DNA of 64,000 bases from Muribaculaceae bacterium (lineage in GTDB: Bacteria > Bacteroidota > Bacteroidia > Bacteroidales > Muribaculaceae). Location: contig JAFYSL010000086.1 of assembly GCA_017559355.1 (NCBI GenBank), forward strand, positions 1 to 64,000, in the 5' to 3' direction. Below the pieces are notes generated by a model. It did no database searches, was not told the DNA's origin, and saw only the letters and a program-made list of their open reading frames with translations. The stretch's first letter is position 1. Each line of letters opens with the position of its first letter. The position numbers were made by a program, and so were the translations under genes. Shown piece by piece: positions 11,418-19,869 of the stretch.

Positions 11418-13039
11418 TTTTTAGTGTCGTTTTTTGAAGTAGTTTGAGCCTCATTTTTTAATGAGTTAAGATTGTCGGAATCAAGACCAAAACATTTAAT
11501 CACTGCACGGCGAATGCGCTGTGCGTCTTTGCCGTTCTCTTTTAGAATATTTATTATAGCGCGAATATAAGCCTCTTTATTAGTTAATCCACAAAGATTG
11601 CTTACATTGCTTGACGGAATCATTGATTTGCGATTAAATACGCGCAACACATTTTGATAGTCGCCCGATGATACATATCCGTGAAACTCACGGCAGAATG
11701 CATCATACATGCCACGAGGATTGATTTCTTTTACTAAATCGTTGATATGGTCCTCGAGAGAGTTAATGTTGGTAAATCGGCCATCAATGCGATATTCAAG
11801 CGTACGTTTCACTCGGTGGCGAGTGTGCATTAATGCTTGTTGGCGCACCTCTTGCTTGAATAGATCGAGAATTGCTGCTTTTACTTTAGTAAATACCTTT
11901 GTCTCATCTTTTTTGTATCGTGATGCTACAGTGCGAATAACCTCCTCAAGCATCATGATGTTTTCTATTTCAGCCACATTGGGCACGAGCACTTTTTTAG
12001 TGCGTAGATATTTTACTTCACCATCATCGCGACGATCACGGTCAACAATACCATAACTATCCATTTGATGGAATGTTTTGAGATCGTTGAATGCACGAGT
12101 AGCTTCGATTACCTTGTTGCAACTGCCGAGCGGTTTTACTGTATATTGAGAGAAAATAAGAGGATAGAGTTTTGAATCAATAGAGTGTACGCCATCACCC
12201 TCAATGAATAGCACCGGCTTGCGCGCACCAATAATTGTGAGATAGATGTCGTCGGAGAGTTCGGCATGTTCGGGTAGAATATCATAATCCCAAGTGCCTT
12301 CGGCAGCATCATATTCGCGTACCCACACCACAGCATTGTTTGTGCGTGATGATGCAAAATCAATATCATGAGTGGTGTATATGAATGTGCAATCGGGGCG
12401 AAGTTCCTCAATGCGGTCCCAAAGAGACTTTGTGATAGATTGGTGGAGGAAAATACCTGGATTATCTACGAAGATAATAGCATTTTCTGGTGCCATCAGT
12501 GTAGCTCCAACATAATACATTACAGCACGTTCGCCAGCAGAAAGTTTTACCGATGAGTAGCAGTCCTTATCGTTTTCGCGTGAAATGAGCATCTTGCCCC
12601 CCTCAATAAGGATTTTACTGCCAGGAAATATATCTTGCCACACCTCGGTAACTTTGTCGAGTTTAGTGGGTGGTAATTTGGTGTCAGGATTTTCTGCGAG
12701 CGAAACTTTGTAGGCTATGAGGTTGAGCATCTCTTCTTGAAAGAGGAGTGACATAAGACGTTCGGCTTGTGACGTGCTATCATTTCGTAAAATATTTGTG
12801 CGTTCAACCGACTCTTTGTATAGCATATCAATTGAACCAGGTAGCGTGTCGTATTCGCGTGAGTCGTATAATGCAGAAATGATTGACATACGAAATGCTT
12901 TCTCCTGTAGATCGTTAATTAACCATTCGGTAAAACGCGTTTTACCCGCACCATTAGCTCCGATGATGGTAACTTGACGGTTGCCAGTAGTAATCTCTTC
13001 GCGAGATTTATCTTTTTTGGGAGGGAGAAGGATATTCAT
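11414..13039 (-). CDS. ABC-type ATPase fused to DUF4435 (Toprim-like) domain
   Basis: A 541-residue cytoplasmic protein with two parts. The N-terminal ABC/AAA ATPase (about residues 15-250) shows Walker A GANGAGKT (27-34), an LSAGE signature (166-170), a Walker B region IIFVDNPG (188-195) and the H-loop TTHD (222-225). The Walker B Asp is followed by Asn193 where most family members have the catalytic Glu. The C-terminal half looks like DUF4435, a Toprim-type fold: FIEGD (278-282), GIVDRD (330-335) and VAEIEN (355-360) supply the acidic residues. This is the domain pair of AriA (ATPase) and AriB (DUF4435) in the PARIS anti-phage system and is related in plan to OLD nucleases. That role is inference; the gene has ordinary base composition, and its last codons overlap menA. 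A housekeeping repair or regulatory role is equally possible. Confidence 0.75.
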   Translation of the reverse strand: MNILLPPKKDKSREEITTGNRQVTIIGANGAGKTRFTEWLINDLQEKAFRMSIISALYDSREYDTLPGSIDMLYKESVERTNILRNDSTSQAERLMSLLFQEEMLNLIAYKVSLAENPDTKLPPTKLDKVTEVWQDIFPGSKILIEGGKMLISRENDKDCYSSVKLSAGERAVMYYVGATLMAPENAIIFVDNPGIFLHQSITKSLWDRIEELRPDCTFIYTTHDIDFASSRTNNAVVWVREYDAAEGTWDYDILPEHAELSDDIYLTIIGARKPVLFIEGDGVHSIDSKLYPLIFSQYTVKPLGSCNKVIEATRAFNDLKTFHQMDSYGIVDRDRRDDGEVKYLRTKKVLVPNVAEIENIMMLEEVIRTVASRYKKDETKVFTKVKAAILDLFKQEVRQQALMHTRHRVKRTLEYRIDGRFTNINSLEDHINDLVKEINPRGMYDAFCREFHGYVSSGDYQNVLRVFNRKSMIPSSNVSNLCGLTNKEAYIRAIINILKENGKDAQRIRRAVIKCFGLDSDNLNSLKNEAQTTSKNDTKK

Positions 13040-13066
13040 AACAACTCAATCATTTAGTTTCATTCT

Positions 13067-13074
13067 CAAAATTA
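13067..13074 (-). promoter_or_regulatory. Putative -7 box for ATPase-menA unit
   Basis: Reads TAATTTTG on the minus strand, matching TAnnTTTG, 28 bp upstream of the ATPase start. No clear TTTG -33 element is seen at the expected distance. Confidence 0.45.
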
Positions 13075-13134
13075 CAAATTCTTTTTGTTATATACTCCTA
13101 AAATTATAATGAAAAATTAAAACTATAGTGTAAA

Positions 13135-13166
13135 ATTGGAGTATCGCGTAGTTTTTTGTAAATTTG
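13135..13166 (+). promoter_or_regulatory. Putative promoter for the M28-sufE unit
   Basis: TAAATTTG (13159-13166) matches the -7 consensus exactly. ATTG (13135-13138), 20 bp upstream, is a near match to the -33 TTTG. The start codon is 17 bp further on, so the 5' UTR would be short. Confidence 0.55.
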
Positions 13167-13183
13167 TAGGTTAAAAGATTTGA

Positions 13184-14167
13184 ATGATGAAAATCATAAA
13201 CATATTATTGCTATCATTGAGTATGCTCGTTGTTGCATGTTCGGCTAAAACAGAGGAGAAACAAGATACTACACCACAAAAGAGAGCTATTGAGAACCCT
13301 ATAGAGTTTAACGCCGATAGTGCATACAATTATGTGAAAGCACAAGTGGATTTTGGCCCTCGTGTGCCTGGAACAGTGGGACATACACGTTGCGCGCAAT
13401 ACCTTGTTGAGGAATTAAACCGATGTGGAGTTGATACTGTTATCGAGCAAAAGACTATAGTAACAGCATTTAATGGCGACAAGTTGCCAATAAATAACAT
13501 CATGGGCCAAGTAAATAAAGATGCAGTGTCGCGAGTGCTATTGCTTGCACATTGGGATACTCGTCCATGGGCAGATGCCGAAGAGGATAAATCAAAACAT
13601 AGCACTCCAATACTTGGCGCAAACGATGGTGGCAGTGGAGTAGGGGTATTACTCGAAATAGCTCGTTGTTTACAAATTAAACGCCCTACAATTGGGGTTG
13701 ATATCTTGTTTGTAGATGCAGAGGATTATGGCACTTCATATGGTGCTGAAAATACATGGTGCCTCGGTACTCAATATTGGGTAAACAATATGCCTTATAA
13801 GCAAGGTCGTGTGCCCCAATATGGCATTTTGCTTGATATGGTTGGAGGACTTGATGCAAAGTTCCATCGCGAGTATCTATCGCAATATCTTGCGTCATCG
13901 GTTGTAGATAAAGTTTGGGGAATGGCATCGGCATTGGGATATGGAAATATCTTTGCAAATCAGATAGGCGGAAGTATCGTAGACGATCACATGTATATCA
14001 ACCAAGCAGGAATACCTTGTATTGATATCATTGAAAGTCAAAATCCTCAAACTGGTTCGTTTAATCCCACATGGCATACCCTTAACGACAATATGTCAAA
14101 TATAGATCGCAAGTCGCTTAAAGCAGTAGGACAAACCGTGTTGAATGTTATTTATAACAAAAAATAA
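13184..14167 (+). CDS. M28-family lipoprotein, glutaminyl cyclase-like
   Basis: A 327-residue exported zinc enzyme. It has a lipoprotein signal with the lipobox ending at Cys19 (LVVAC). The M28 fold is shown by AHWDTRPWAD (His123, Asp125), GANDGGSGVGV (Asp148), LFVDAEDYG (Glu180/Asp181) and a late DDHMY histidine. The HWDTRPWAD version of the motif and the overall length are typical of Bacteroidetes proteins annotated as glutaminyl-peptide cyclotransferases, which form N-terminal pyroglutamate, rather than of broad aminopeptidases. Which activity applies cannot be decided from sequence alone. It is 3 bp upstream of sufE and probably co-transcribed with it. Two adjacent ATGs (13184, 13187) are possible starts. 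Confidence 0.85.
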   Translation: MMKIINILLLSLSMLVVACSAKTEEKQDTTPQKRAIENPIEFNADSAYNYVKAQVDFGPRVPGTVGHTRCAQYLVEELNRCGVDTVIEQKTIVTAFNGDKLPINNIMGQVNKDAVSRVLLLAHWDTRPWADAEEDKSKHSTPILGANDGGSGVGVLLEIARCLQIKRPTIGVDILFVDAEDYGTSYGAENTWCLGTQYWVNNMPYKQGRVPQYGILLDMVGGLDAKFHREYLSQYLASSVVDKVWGMASALGYGNIFANQIGGSIVDDHMYINQAGIPCIDIIESQNPQTGSFNPTWHTLNDNMSNIDRKSLKAVGQTVLNVIYNKK

Positions 14168-14170
14168 GAA

Positions 14171-14611
14171 ATGAATATGTCTATAAATAGAATACAAGAT
14201 GAAATAATCGACGAGTTTGTCGATATCGAAGATTGGATGGACCGCTATGCCTATATCATAGACTTAGGTAATGCACTTCCTGCAATTGAAGAAAAGTATA
14301 AAACACCTCAATATATCATTGAAGGGTGTCAAAGTAGAGTATGGCTTAATGCTGAACTCAATGATGATGGTAAAATCATCTATACAGCCGATAGTGATGC
14401 TATTATCGTGAAGGGGATTATATCATTGTTGATTAAAGTGTTGTCAAATCACACTCCACAAGAAATCCTTGACGCTGACCTCTATTTTATAGATAAAATA
14501 GGCCTTTCAGAGCACCTTTCGCCTACTCGTAGCAACGGACTTGTAGCAATGGTGAAACAAATAAAAGTATATGCCCTTGCATTCAAAACTAAAATGGAAG
14601 CCGGAGCATAA
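14171..14611 (+). CDS. sufE: Cysteine desulfurase activator SufE
   Basis: Sulfur acceptor that takes persulfide sulfur from SufS and passes it to the SUF scaffold for Fe-S cluster assembly. The 146-residue product has the conserved active-site Cys53 in IEGCQSRVWL and the family pattern of an N-terminal helix followed by YIIEGC. Only 3 bp separate it from the M28 gene. The other suf genes are absent from the window, so it is an isolated sufE. Confidence 0.93.
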   Translation: MNMSINRIQDEIIDEFVDIEDWMDRYAYIIDLGNALPAIEEKYKTPQYIIEGCQSRVWLNAELNDDGKIIYTADSDAIIVKGIISLLIKVLSNHTPQEILDADLYFIDKIGLSEHLSPTRSNGLVAMVKQIKVYALAFKTKMEAGA

Positions 14612-14659
14612 CAAAAAAAGAAAATTCAATTAATTACTAACTTAATAAACAATTAGATT

Positions 14660-16219
14660 ATGTTTAAAAACCACCCTAAAGGATTGATTCCAGCGGCTCT
14701 TGCTAACATGGGCGAGCGTTTTGGATATTACATCATGAATGCGGTTTTGGTGCTTTTCCTTTGCTCAAAATTTGGGTTGAGTGAAGAGGCATCAGGAACA
14801 ATTTATTCTTGTTTTTATGCAGGGATTTATCTTCTTGCACTTGTTGGCGGTTTAGTAGCTGACAAAACACAAAATTATAAAGGTACAATTAAGACTGGTC
14901 TTATTATTATGGCCATTGGTTATGTTGTGCTTTCAATTCCTATTCTTGCAACAGCAGGAAATACTGCATGGTTGTTGACACTTACTTGTGTTGCATTGTT
15001 TATGATTGCATTTGGTAATGGTTTGTTTAAGGGTAACTTGCAAGCTGTAGTAGGTCAAATGTATGACAATTTAGAAGCAGATGCAGCAAAACAAGGTCCT
15101 GAAGAATTAGCTAAAGCAAAAGACAAACGTGACTCAGGTTTCCAAATTTTCTATGTATTTATTAACGTAGGTGGTCTCATTGCACCATTTGTTGCCCCAA
15201 TTCTCCGTGAATGGTGGCTCGAAGCTAACAACTTTATCTACAATGCAAAATTGCCTGAACTTTGTCACCAATTCTTGGCTAATGGCTCAGCGATGGAAGC
15301 TTCTGCACTTGCTAACCTCAATGATATGATGGCTGCCGCAGGTGGCGCAGTGTCAGATATGGCTGCTTCATGTCAAAGCTACCTTAAAGTATTCAATGAA
15401 GGTATTCACTACTCATTCATCGCTTCAGTAGTTGCAATGCTTATTTCGTTGGTAGTGTTCATGGTATATCAAAGCAAATTCCCTACACCTGCAAAGAAAA
15501 AAGCAGTTGAGTCGGTTAAATATTCACCTGAAGAAAAAGCTGCAATGGCTAAGGAAATTAAACAACGTTTGTATGCACTATTTGCGGTACTTGGTGTTGT
15601 AATTTTCTTCTGGTTCTCATTCCACCAAAATGGTATGTCACTTTCATTCTTTGCTCGTGACTTCGTTGACTCTACAGCAGTTGCTCCTGAAATATGGCAA
15701 GCAATCAACCCATTCTTTGTGATTGTATTGACTCCAATCATCATGGCATTGTTTGCTTATTTAGCAAATAAAGGAAAAGAGATTTCAACTCCTCGCAAAA
15801 TTGCGATTGGTATGTTTATCGCAGGTCTTGCATTCTTATTCCTTGCAATATTCTCATACATTAAAGGTTATCCATCGGCTGACGCATATAAAGCACTTCC
15901 TATTGCAGAACAAACAGCAAGTCAAGCACACTGGTGGGTATTAATCGCTGTTTACTTCTTCTTGACAGTAGCAGAATTGTTTATTTCTCCACTTGGATTG
16001 TCTTTTGTATCAAAAGTGGCTCCAAAACACCTTCTTGGTCTTTGTCAAGGACTTTGGCTTGGTGCAACAGCATTAGGTAACTTATTGCTTTGGATTGGCC
16101 CATTGATGTATAAAGCATGGGACATTTGGGTTTGTTGGACAGTATTCCTTGTAGTATGTCTCATTTCAATGAGTGTAATGCTAGGAATGGTAAAATGGCT
16201 CGAACGAGTAACAAAATAA
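14660..16219 (+). CDS. POT/PTR2-family peptide transporter
   Basis: Major-facilitator transporter of the proton-coupled oligopeptide (POT) family, 519 residues with about 12-14 membrane segments. The N-terminal signature is NMGERFGYY (residues 16-24). Classical POTs have ExxERFxYY, so the first Glu is Asn16 here, as I recall for other Bacteroidetes members. Helix 4-5 shows GNGLFKGNLQAVVG. A large loop at about residues 190-250 is Ala-rich. It follows sufE after 48 bp and sits next to peptidase and glutaminase genes, which fits peptide and amino acid use. Confidence 0.88.
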   Translation: MFKNHPKGLIPAALANMGERFGYYIMNAVLVLFLCSKFGLSEEASGTIYSCFYAGIYLLALVGGLVADKTQNYKGTIKTGLIIMAIGYVVLSIPILATAGNTAWLLTLTCVALFMIAFGNGLFKGNLQAVVGQMYDNLEADAAKQGPEELAKAKDKRDSGFQIFYVFINVGGLIAPFVAPILREWWLEANNFIYNAKLPELCHQFLANGSAMEASALANLNDMMAAAGGAVSDMAASCQSYLKVFNEGIHYSFIASVVAMLISLVVFMVYQSKFPTPAKKKAVESVKYSPEEKAAMAKEIKQRLYALFAVLGVVIFFWFSFHQNGMSLSFFARDFVDSTAVAPEIWQAINPFFVIVLTPIIMALFAYLANKGKEISTPRKIAIGMFIAGLAFLFLAIFSYIKGYPSADAYKALPIAEQTASQAHWWVLIAVYFFLTVAELFISPLGLSFVSKVAPKHLLGLCQGLWLGATALGNLLLWIGPLMYKAWDIWVCWTVFLVVCLISMSVMLGMVKWLERVTK

Positions 16220-16245
16220 GCATTATAACATACTAAAATAAACAT

Positions 16246-16253
16246 TAACTTTG
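16246..16253 (+). promoter_or_regulatory. Putative -7 box for glsA
   Basis: TAACTTTG is an exact match to TAnnTTTG, 37 bp upstream of the glsA ATG. A good -33 element is not obvious. It suggests that glsA has its own promoter downstream of the transporter. Confidence 0.5.
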
Positions 16254-16290
16254 TGTGGAAAATCCAACAATAATTGAAGATTGAATCACT

Positions 16291-17205
16291 ATGGACTATC
16301 AGCAAATACTTGAGCGCATTTATCAGTCAATTTTGCCTTATGCAAAAGAGGGTAAACAAGCCGATTATATTCCTGAATTAGCAAAGGTTAATCCCGATCA
16401 ATTTGGAATGAGTATTCACACTATTTATGGCGAAGAGGCTTCAATAGAACAGGCCGATACTCGATTTTCGATACAGAGTATATCAAAGGTATTTGCATTG
16501 GCAATGTGTCTATCTATTAAAGGAGATGACCTATGGCTTAAGGTAGGGAAAGAACCTTCAGGTAGTTCGTTTAATTCGCTTATTCAGCTCGAGGTAGAAA
16601 ATGGTATTCCACGTAATCCATTCTTAAATGCTGGGGCTATTGTGATGGCCGATATATTGTATTCGCATTTGGAAAATCCCGAAGATGATTTCCTCGCATT
16701 TGTGAGAGCTGTATCGGGTAACGAGACAATTTGTTATAATCAAAATGTGGCAATGTCGGAGCGAGAAAATGGTTATCTAAATGCAGCAATAGCCAATTTG
16801 TTGAAATATCATGGCACAATTGAAAACGATATTGAGAGTGTATTGCATTTCTATTTTATGATGTGCTCAATCGAAATGAGTTGCCGTGAATTATCATTGG
16901 CATTCTTGGCGTTTGCTAATCACCGTCGCAAATTTAATTATGCAGGAATAGAACTCACTGCTTCGCAAGTGAAACGAATGAATGCAATTATGCAAACGTG
17001 TGGATTCTATGATGAGGCTGGCGAGTTTGCTTATTTAGTCGGTTTGCCTGGAAAAAGTGGTGTAGGTGGTGGTATCGCAGCAATTTATCCGTTGCAATAT
17101 TCGGTTGCTGTGTGGAGCCCTCGACTTAATCCCAAAGGGAATTCGGTGATGGGAATTAAAGCACTTGAATTGCTTACAACCGAGACAAAAGAATCGATTT
17201 TCTAA
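16291..17205 (+). CDS. glsA: Glutaminase A
   Basis: Serine-dependent glutaminase (beta-lactamase-like fold) that converts glutamine to glutamate and ammonia. The 304-residue length is typical. Catalytic SxxK is Ser63-Ile-Ser-Lys66 within FSIQSISKVF. Other conserved segments are NPFLNAGAI, SERENGYLNAA, and GLPGKSGVGGGI near the C-terminus. It ends 6 bp from the end of the convergent C26-M19 gene, leaving no room for a separate terminator on either side. Its neighbours act on gamma-glutamyl or dipeptide substrates. Confidence 0.95.
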   Translation: MDYQQILERIYQSILPYAKEGKQADYIPELAKVNPDQFGMSIHTIYGEEASIEQADTRFSIQSISKVFALAMCLSIKGDDLWLKVGKEPSGSSFNSLIQLEVENGIPRNPFLNAGAIVMADILYSHLENPEDDFLAFVRAVSGNETICYNQNVAMSERENGYLNAAIANLLKYHGTIENDIESVLHFYFMMCSIEMSCRELSLAFLAFANHRRKFNYAGIELTASQVKRMNAIMQTCGFYDEAGEFAYLVGLPGKSGVGGGIAAIYPLQYSVAVWSPRLNPKGNSVMGIKALELLTTETKESIF

Positions 17206-17211
17206 ACCAAG

Positions 17212-18980
17212 TTATTTTGAAGAAGAGCTGTTGGCGTATTCTTGCACTTGAGTGAGAATGCGAAGAAAGTTTTTACCCCATATCTTTTCAATATCCTCGT
17301 CGCTATATCCACGTTTGATGAGGCGGGTGGTGATTTGAATTAAATCATTGTTGCCATTGCATCCTTTTACTCCACCTCCTCCGTCAAAATCGCTTCCTAT
17401 CCCCACATGGTCAATGCCAACAACATTGATTATATGACACAAGTGATTCATAAAATTTTCAATGTTGCTTAACTTTGGATTACGGGTAAGAAATTCGTCA
17501 ACAAGACACACTTGTACTACTCCTCCATTTTCGGCAATAGCACGGAGTAAATCATCAGAAAGGTTGCGTTCGCAGTCAAATATTGCTCTTGACGATGAAT
17601 GTGAGGCAAAAATAGGAGTTTTAGAGATTTTCAACACATCTCGAAGTGTTGCATCAGAGGCGTGAGATAAGTCGATTAATAAACCGAGTCGGTTCATCTC
17701 GGCGATAACTTCTTTGCCGAAAGGACTAAGTCCATTCCATTTTGCTCCTTTTTTGTCGGACGAGCTGTCGCAAATGTCATTGTTCTTTGAATGACAAAGT
17801 GTTATGTAGGTTACTCCTTTGTCGTAGAATTTTTGTAGTTGAGAAAGATCAGTGCCAATGGCATATCCATTTTCGATACCGATAAGGAATGCCTTTTTGC
17901 CCTTTGTTTTAATGAGATAATGTCGTTTGCATTACGTGCAATGCCACATAACTCATTGTTGAGGTCAATTTGATGGTATATGCAATCAATAAGTTCATTG
18001 ATGCGAGAGTTTGCTTTTTGTCGTGCTAAAGGGGTGAGGTCTCCTTGACGTACCCAGCAGGCAAGATATTGAGCATCAAGATAACCCTCTTGCATTTTGG
18101 GAATATCAACCTGATATTTGCCTCGGTTACCAATTGAATAGGGCTTAACAAAGTCAAGAGGAGAATCGGTATGTGTATCGATTGAAATAGTGCGATTATG
18201 CAGTTCTTTAGCATGCTTGAAAATAGATGCTTCTTTGATAAGAAAGTCAAAGATGTGGTGCGCAATTGAGTCATTTGGCGCAGTATTCATTCGTTCGGGG
18301 TGGAATTGCATACCCCATATTGGGTAACCTTCAATATTTTCAATCACTTCAATAACTCCATCGTCGCTATGCCCTGTTGCCTTAAATCCAGGAGCGACAT
18401 CTTTGACGGCTTGGTGATGATAGGTGTTGGTTTCAAAAGATGTAGTGCCAGTTGTGTTAGCAATCCACGATGAGGGTTGTAGAGAAACTGAGTGTGTAGT
18501 ATTGCGGTGTTGTAGAAGATTGTCGTGTGGATATTGAGATGGTAAATCTTGGTAGAGTGTACCTCCAAATGCGACATTTATTAGTTGTTCGCCACGGCAT
18601 ATTCCTAACATTGGAATATTGTGTTGTTTCGCCATTTTGATGAGATGTATATCATAAATATCGCGAATTGAATCAACTTCGCCCAACTGTTCAATAGGAT
18701 CTTCTCCAAAATAAGAGGGGTGAATATCGCCACCTCCAGTCATTACAATGCCGTCGAGAATTTGGAGTGTATTGCGAAGCACAATGCTATCGCTACTGAC
18801 GGGAATCATAACCGCGATACCACCTGCGTTGTTAATCGCTTCGCAATAAGATTTTGATACCGAGGAACTATATTGGGAATTAGAGCAAGAGATGCCTATA
18901 ATTGGTTTTGTAATATTGGAAGCATAAATGCTGCTACACGCTATGGATAGGAGAATGTATAGAGAGAATAATCGTTTCAT
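17212..18980 (-). pseudogene. C26 gamma-glutamyl hydrolase / M19 dipeptidase fusion, frameshifted
   Basis: Two enzyme domains in one exported protein of about 589 residues, if one missing base is restored. The start at 18980 gives a clean signal peptide, MKRLFSLYILLSIACSSIYA. The first domain is a class I glutamine amidotransferase-like peptidase C26 (MTGGGDIHPSYFGE, nucleophile Cys in LGICRGEQL, WGMQFHPER). The second is a zinc dipeptidase M19 (IDTHTDSPLDF, GIENGYAIG, IDLSHASD, IFASHSSSR, VGIGSDFDGG). The frame breaks at a run of four Ts (17907-17910 on the plus strand). One extra base there rejoins both frames, and no other stop occurs through 17212. As written the protein would end early at 17811, with only the start of M19. 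It could be a recent mutation, phase variation at a homopolymer, or a sequencing error. Substrates would be periplasmic gamma-glutamyl compounds and dipeptides. Confidence 0.85.
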
Positions 18981-19006
18981 TAAAAATAGATTAATAAATA
19001 TTATTA

Positions 19007-19014
19007 CAAAGGTA
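19007..19014 (-). promoter_or_regulatory. Putative -7 box for the C26-M19 gene
   Basis: Reads TACCTTTG on the minus strand, an exact TAnnTTTG match 26 bp upstream of the ATG at 18980. It supports that start over a longer upstream reading frame that would cover this box. Confidence 0.5.
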
Positions 19015-19121
19015 GGAATTATTTGAAAAACAAACTCTACAAAATGTTGATATAAAAATATAGTAATTGTAGAGCCGTCTATTTTGTGGTGAGAATTGTT
19101 ATATAAAAGTAGTAGCAAAAA

Positions 19122-19152
19122 TTTGAATATAGATTGAAAAATATTAACTTTG
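19122..19152 (+). promoter_or_regulatory. Bacteroidetes-type promoter
   Basis: TTTG (19122-19125), 19 bp, then TAACTTTG (19145-19152): an exact consensus with ideal spacing. It lies 23 bp before the cytidylate-kinase-like gene. Confidence 0.75.
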
Positions 19153-19175
19153 ACAAGCCTTAAATATTTGTATTT

Positions 19176-19829
19176 ATGAACGAGGATAAGAATTTTGTAA
19201 TCACGATAGGACGCCAATTTGGTAGCGGTGGACGTGAATTGGGTAAATTGCTAGCATCAACTTTTGGCATAGAGTATTACGATAAGGAGTTGTTGCAAGA
19301 GGCTGCAAAACAAGCAGGAATGTGCCCCGATTTTTTTGAGCGTAGCGACGAACGCGCTCCATCGTTTTTAAGTGGCATATTTGCAGTTGGTACAGGTTAT
19401 AATCCTGCATCGTGTTATTCTTGTTCCTCTACAATCACTAGCGATGGCGTGTATAATGCTCAAAGCGATTTTATTCGTCAGATTGCTAATGAAAAGTCGT
19501 GTGTTATAGTTGGTAGAAGTGCCGACTACGTGTTGCGAGAACACCCTCGTTGTGTAAATATATTCGTACACTCATCAATTGAAGATTGCATTGCTCGCAT
19601 CATGCGTCGAGGCGATCGTCCAACTCCCGAACAGGCACGTACAATTGCTCAAAAAACTAATAAATTGCGTGCTAACTATTATAATTTTTATACCGACAAG
19701 CGTTGGGGTGAAGCGGCGAGTTATGATTTAACAATAAATACCTCTCTTCTCAAAATGGATGACGCAGTGGCAGTCATTGCCGAATATATCCGTCGGCGTT
19801 TTGAACTAAATCCTTTTGGCGGGAGATAG
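19176..19829 (+). CDS. Cytidylate kinase-like family protein
   Basis: A 217-residue P-loop NMP-kinase-like protein of the Cytidylate_kin2 type. The nucleotide-binding loop is GRQFGSGG (residues 12-19), followed by RELGKLLA and IEYYDKELL. The VNIFVHSSIEDCIARIMRRG segment resembles the lid region, and RANYYNFYTDKRWG is typical of this family. True CMP kinase activity is not certain, because these paralogues often occur in addition to cmk. It has a strong promoter of its own and is followed 40 bp later by an acyltransferase of different base composition. Confidence 0.85.
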   Translation: MNEDKNFVITIGRQFGSGGRELGKLLASTFGIEYYDKELLQEAAKQAGMCPDFFERSDERAPSFLSGIFAVGTGYNPASCYSCSSTITSDGVYNAQSDFIRQIANEKSCVIVGRSADYVLREHPRCVNIFVHSSIEDCIARIMRRGDRPTPEQARTIAQKTNKLRANYYNFYTDKRWGEAASYDLTINTSLLKMDDAVAVIAEYIRRRFELNPFGGR

Positions 19830-19869
19830 ATGAATAATGATTGAAAATAGTGCTATATACAATTTATAA

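Noticed and set aside
11414..13039. ABC transporter ATP-binding protein
   Set aside because: There is no permease gene nearby, and the C-terminal half carries DUF4435/Toprim-like motifs not found in transporter ATPases.
17900..17920. Programmed -1 ribosomal frameshift in the C26-M19 gene
   Set aside because: The site reads A TTA AAA C, which does not fit X XXY YYZ slippage for both tRNAs, and no stimulatory structure is evident. A one-base deletion is simpler.
18981..19217. Longer N-terminus for the C26-M19 gene
   Set aside because: The extension covers the predicted -7 box (19007-19014), runs into the divergent gene, and hides a good signal peptide that starts at 18980.
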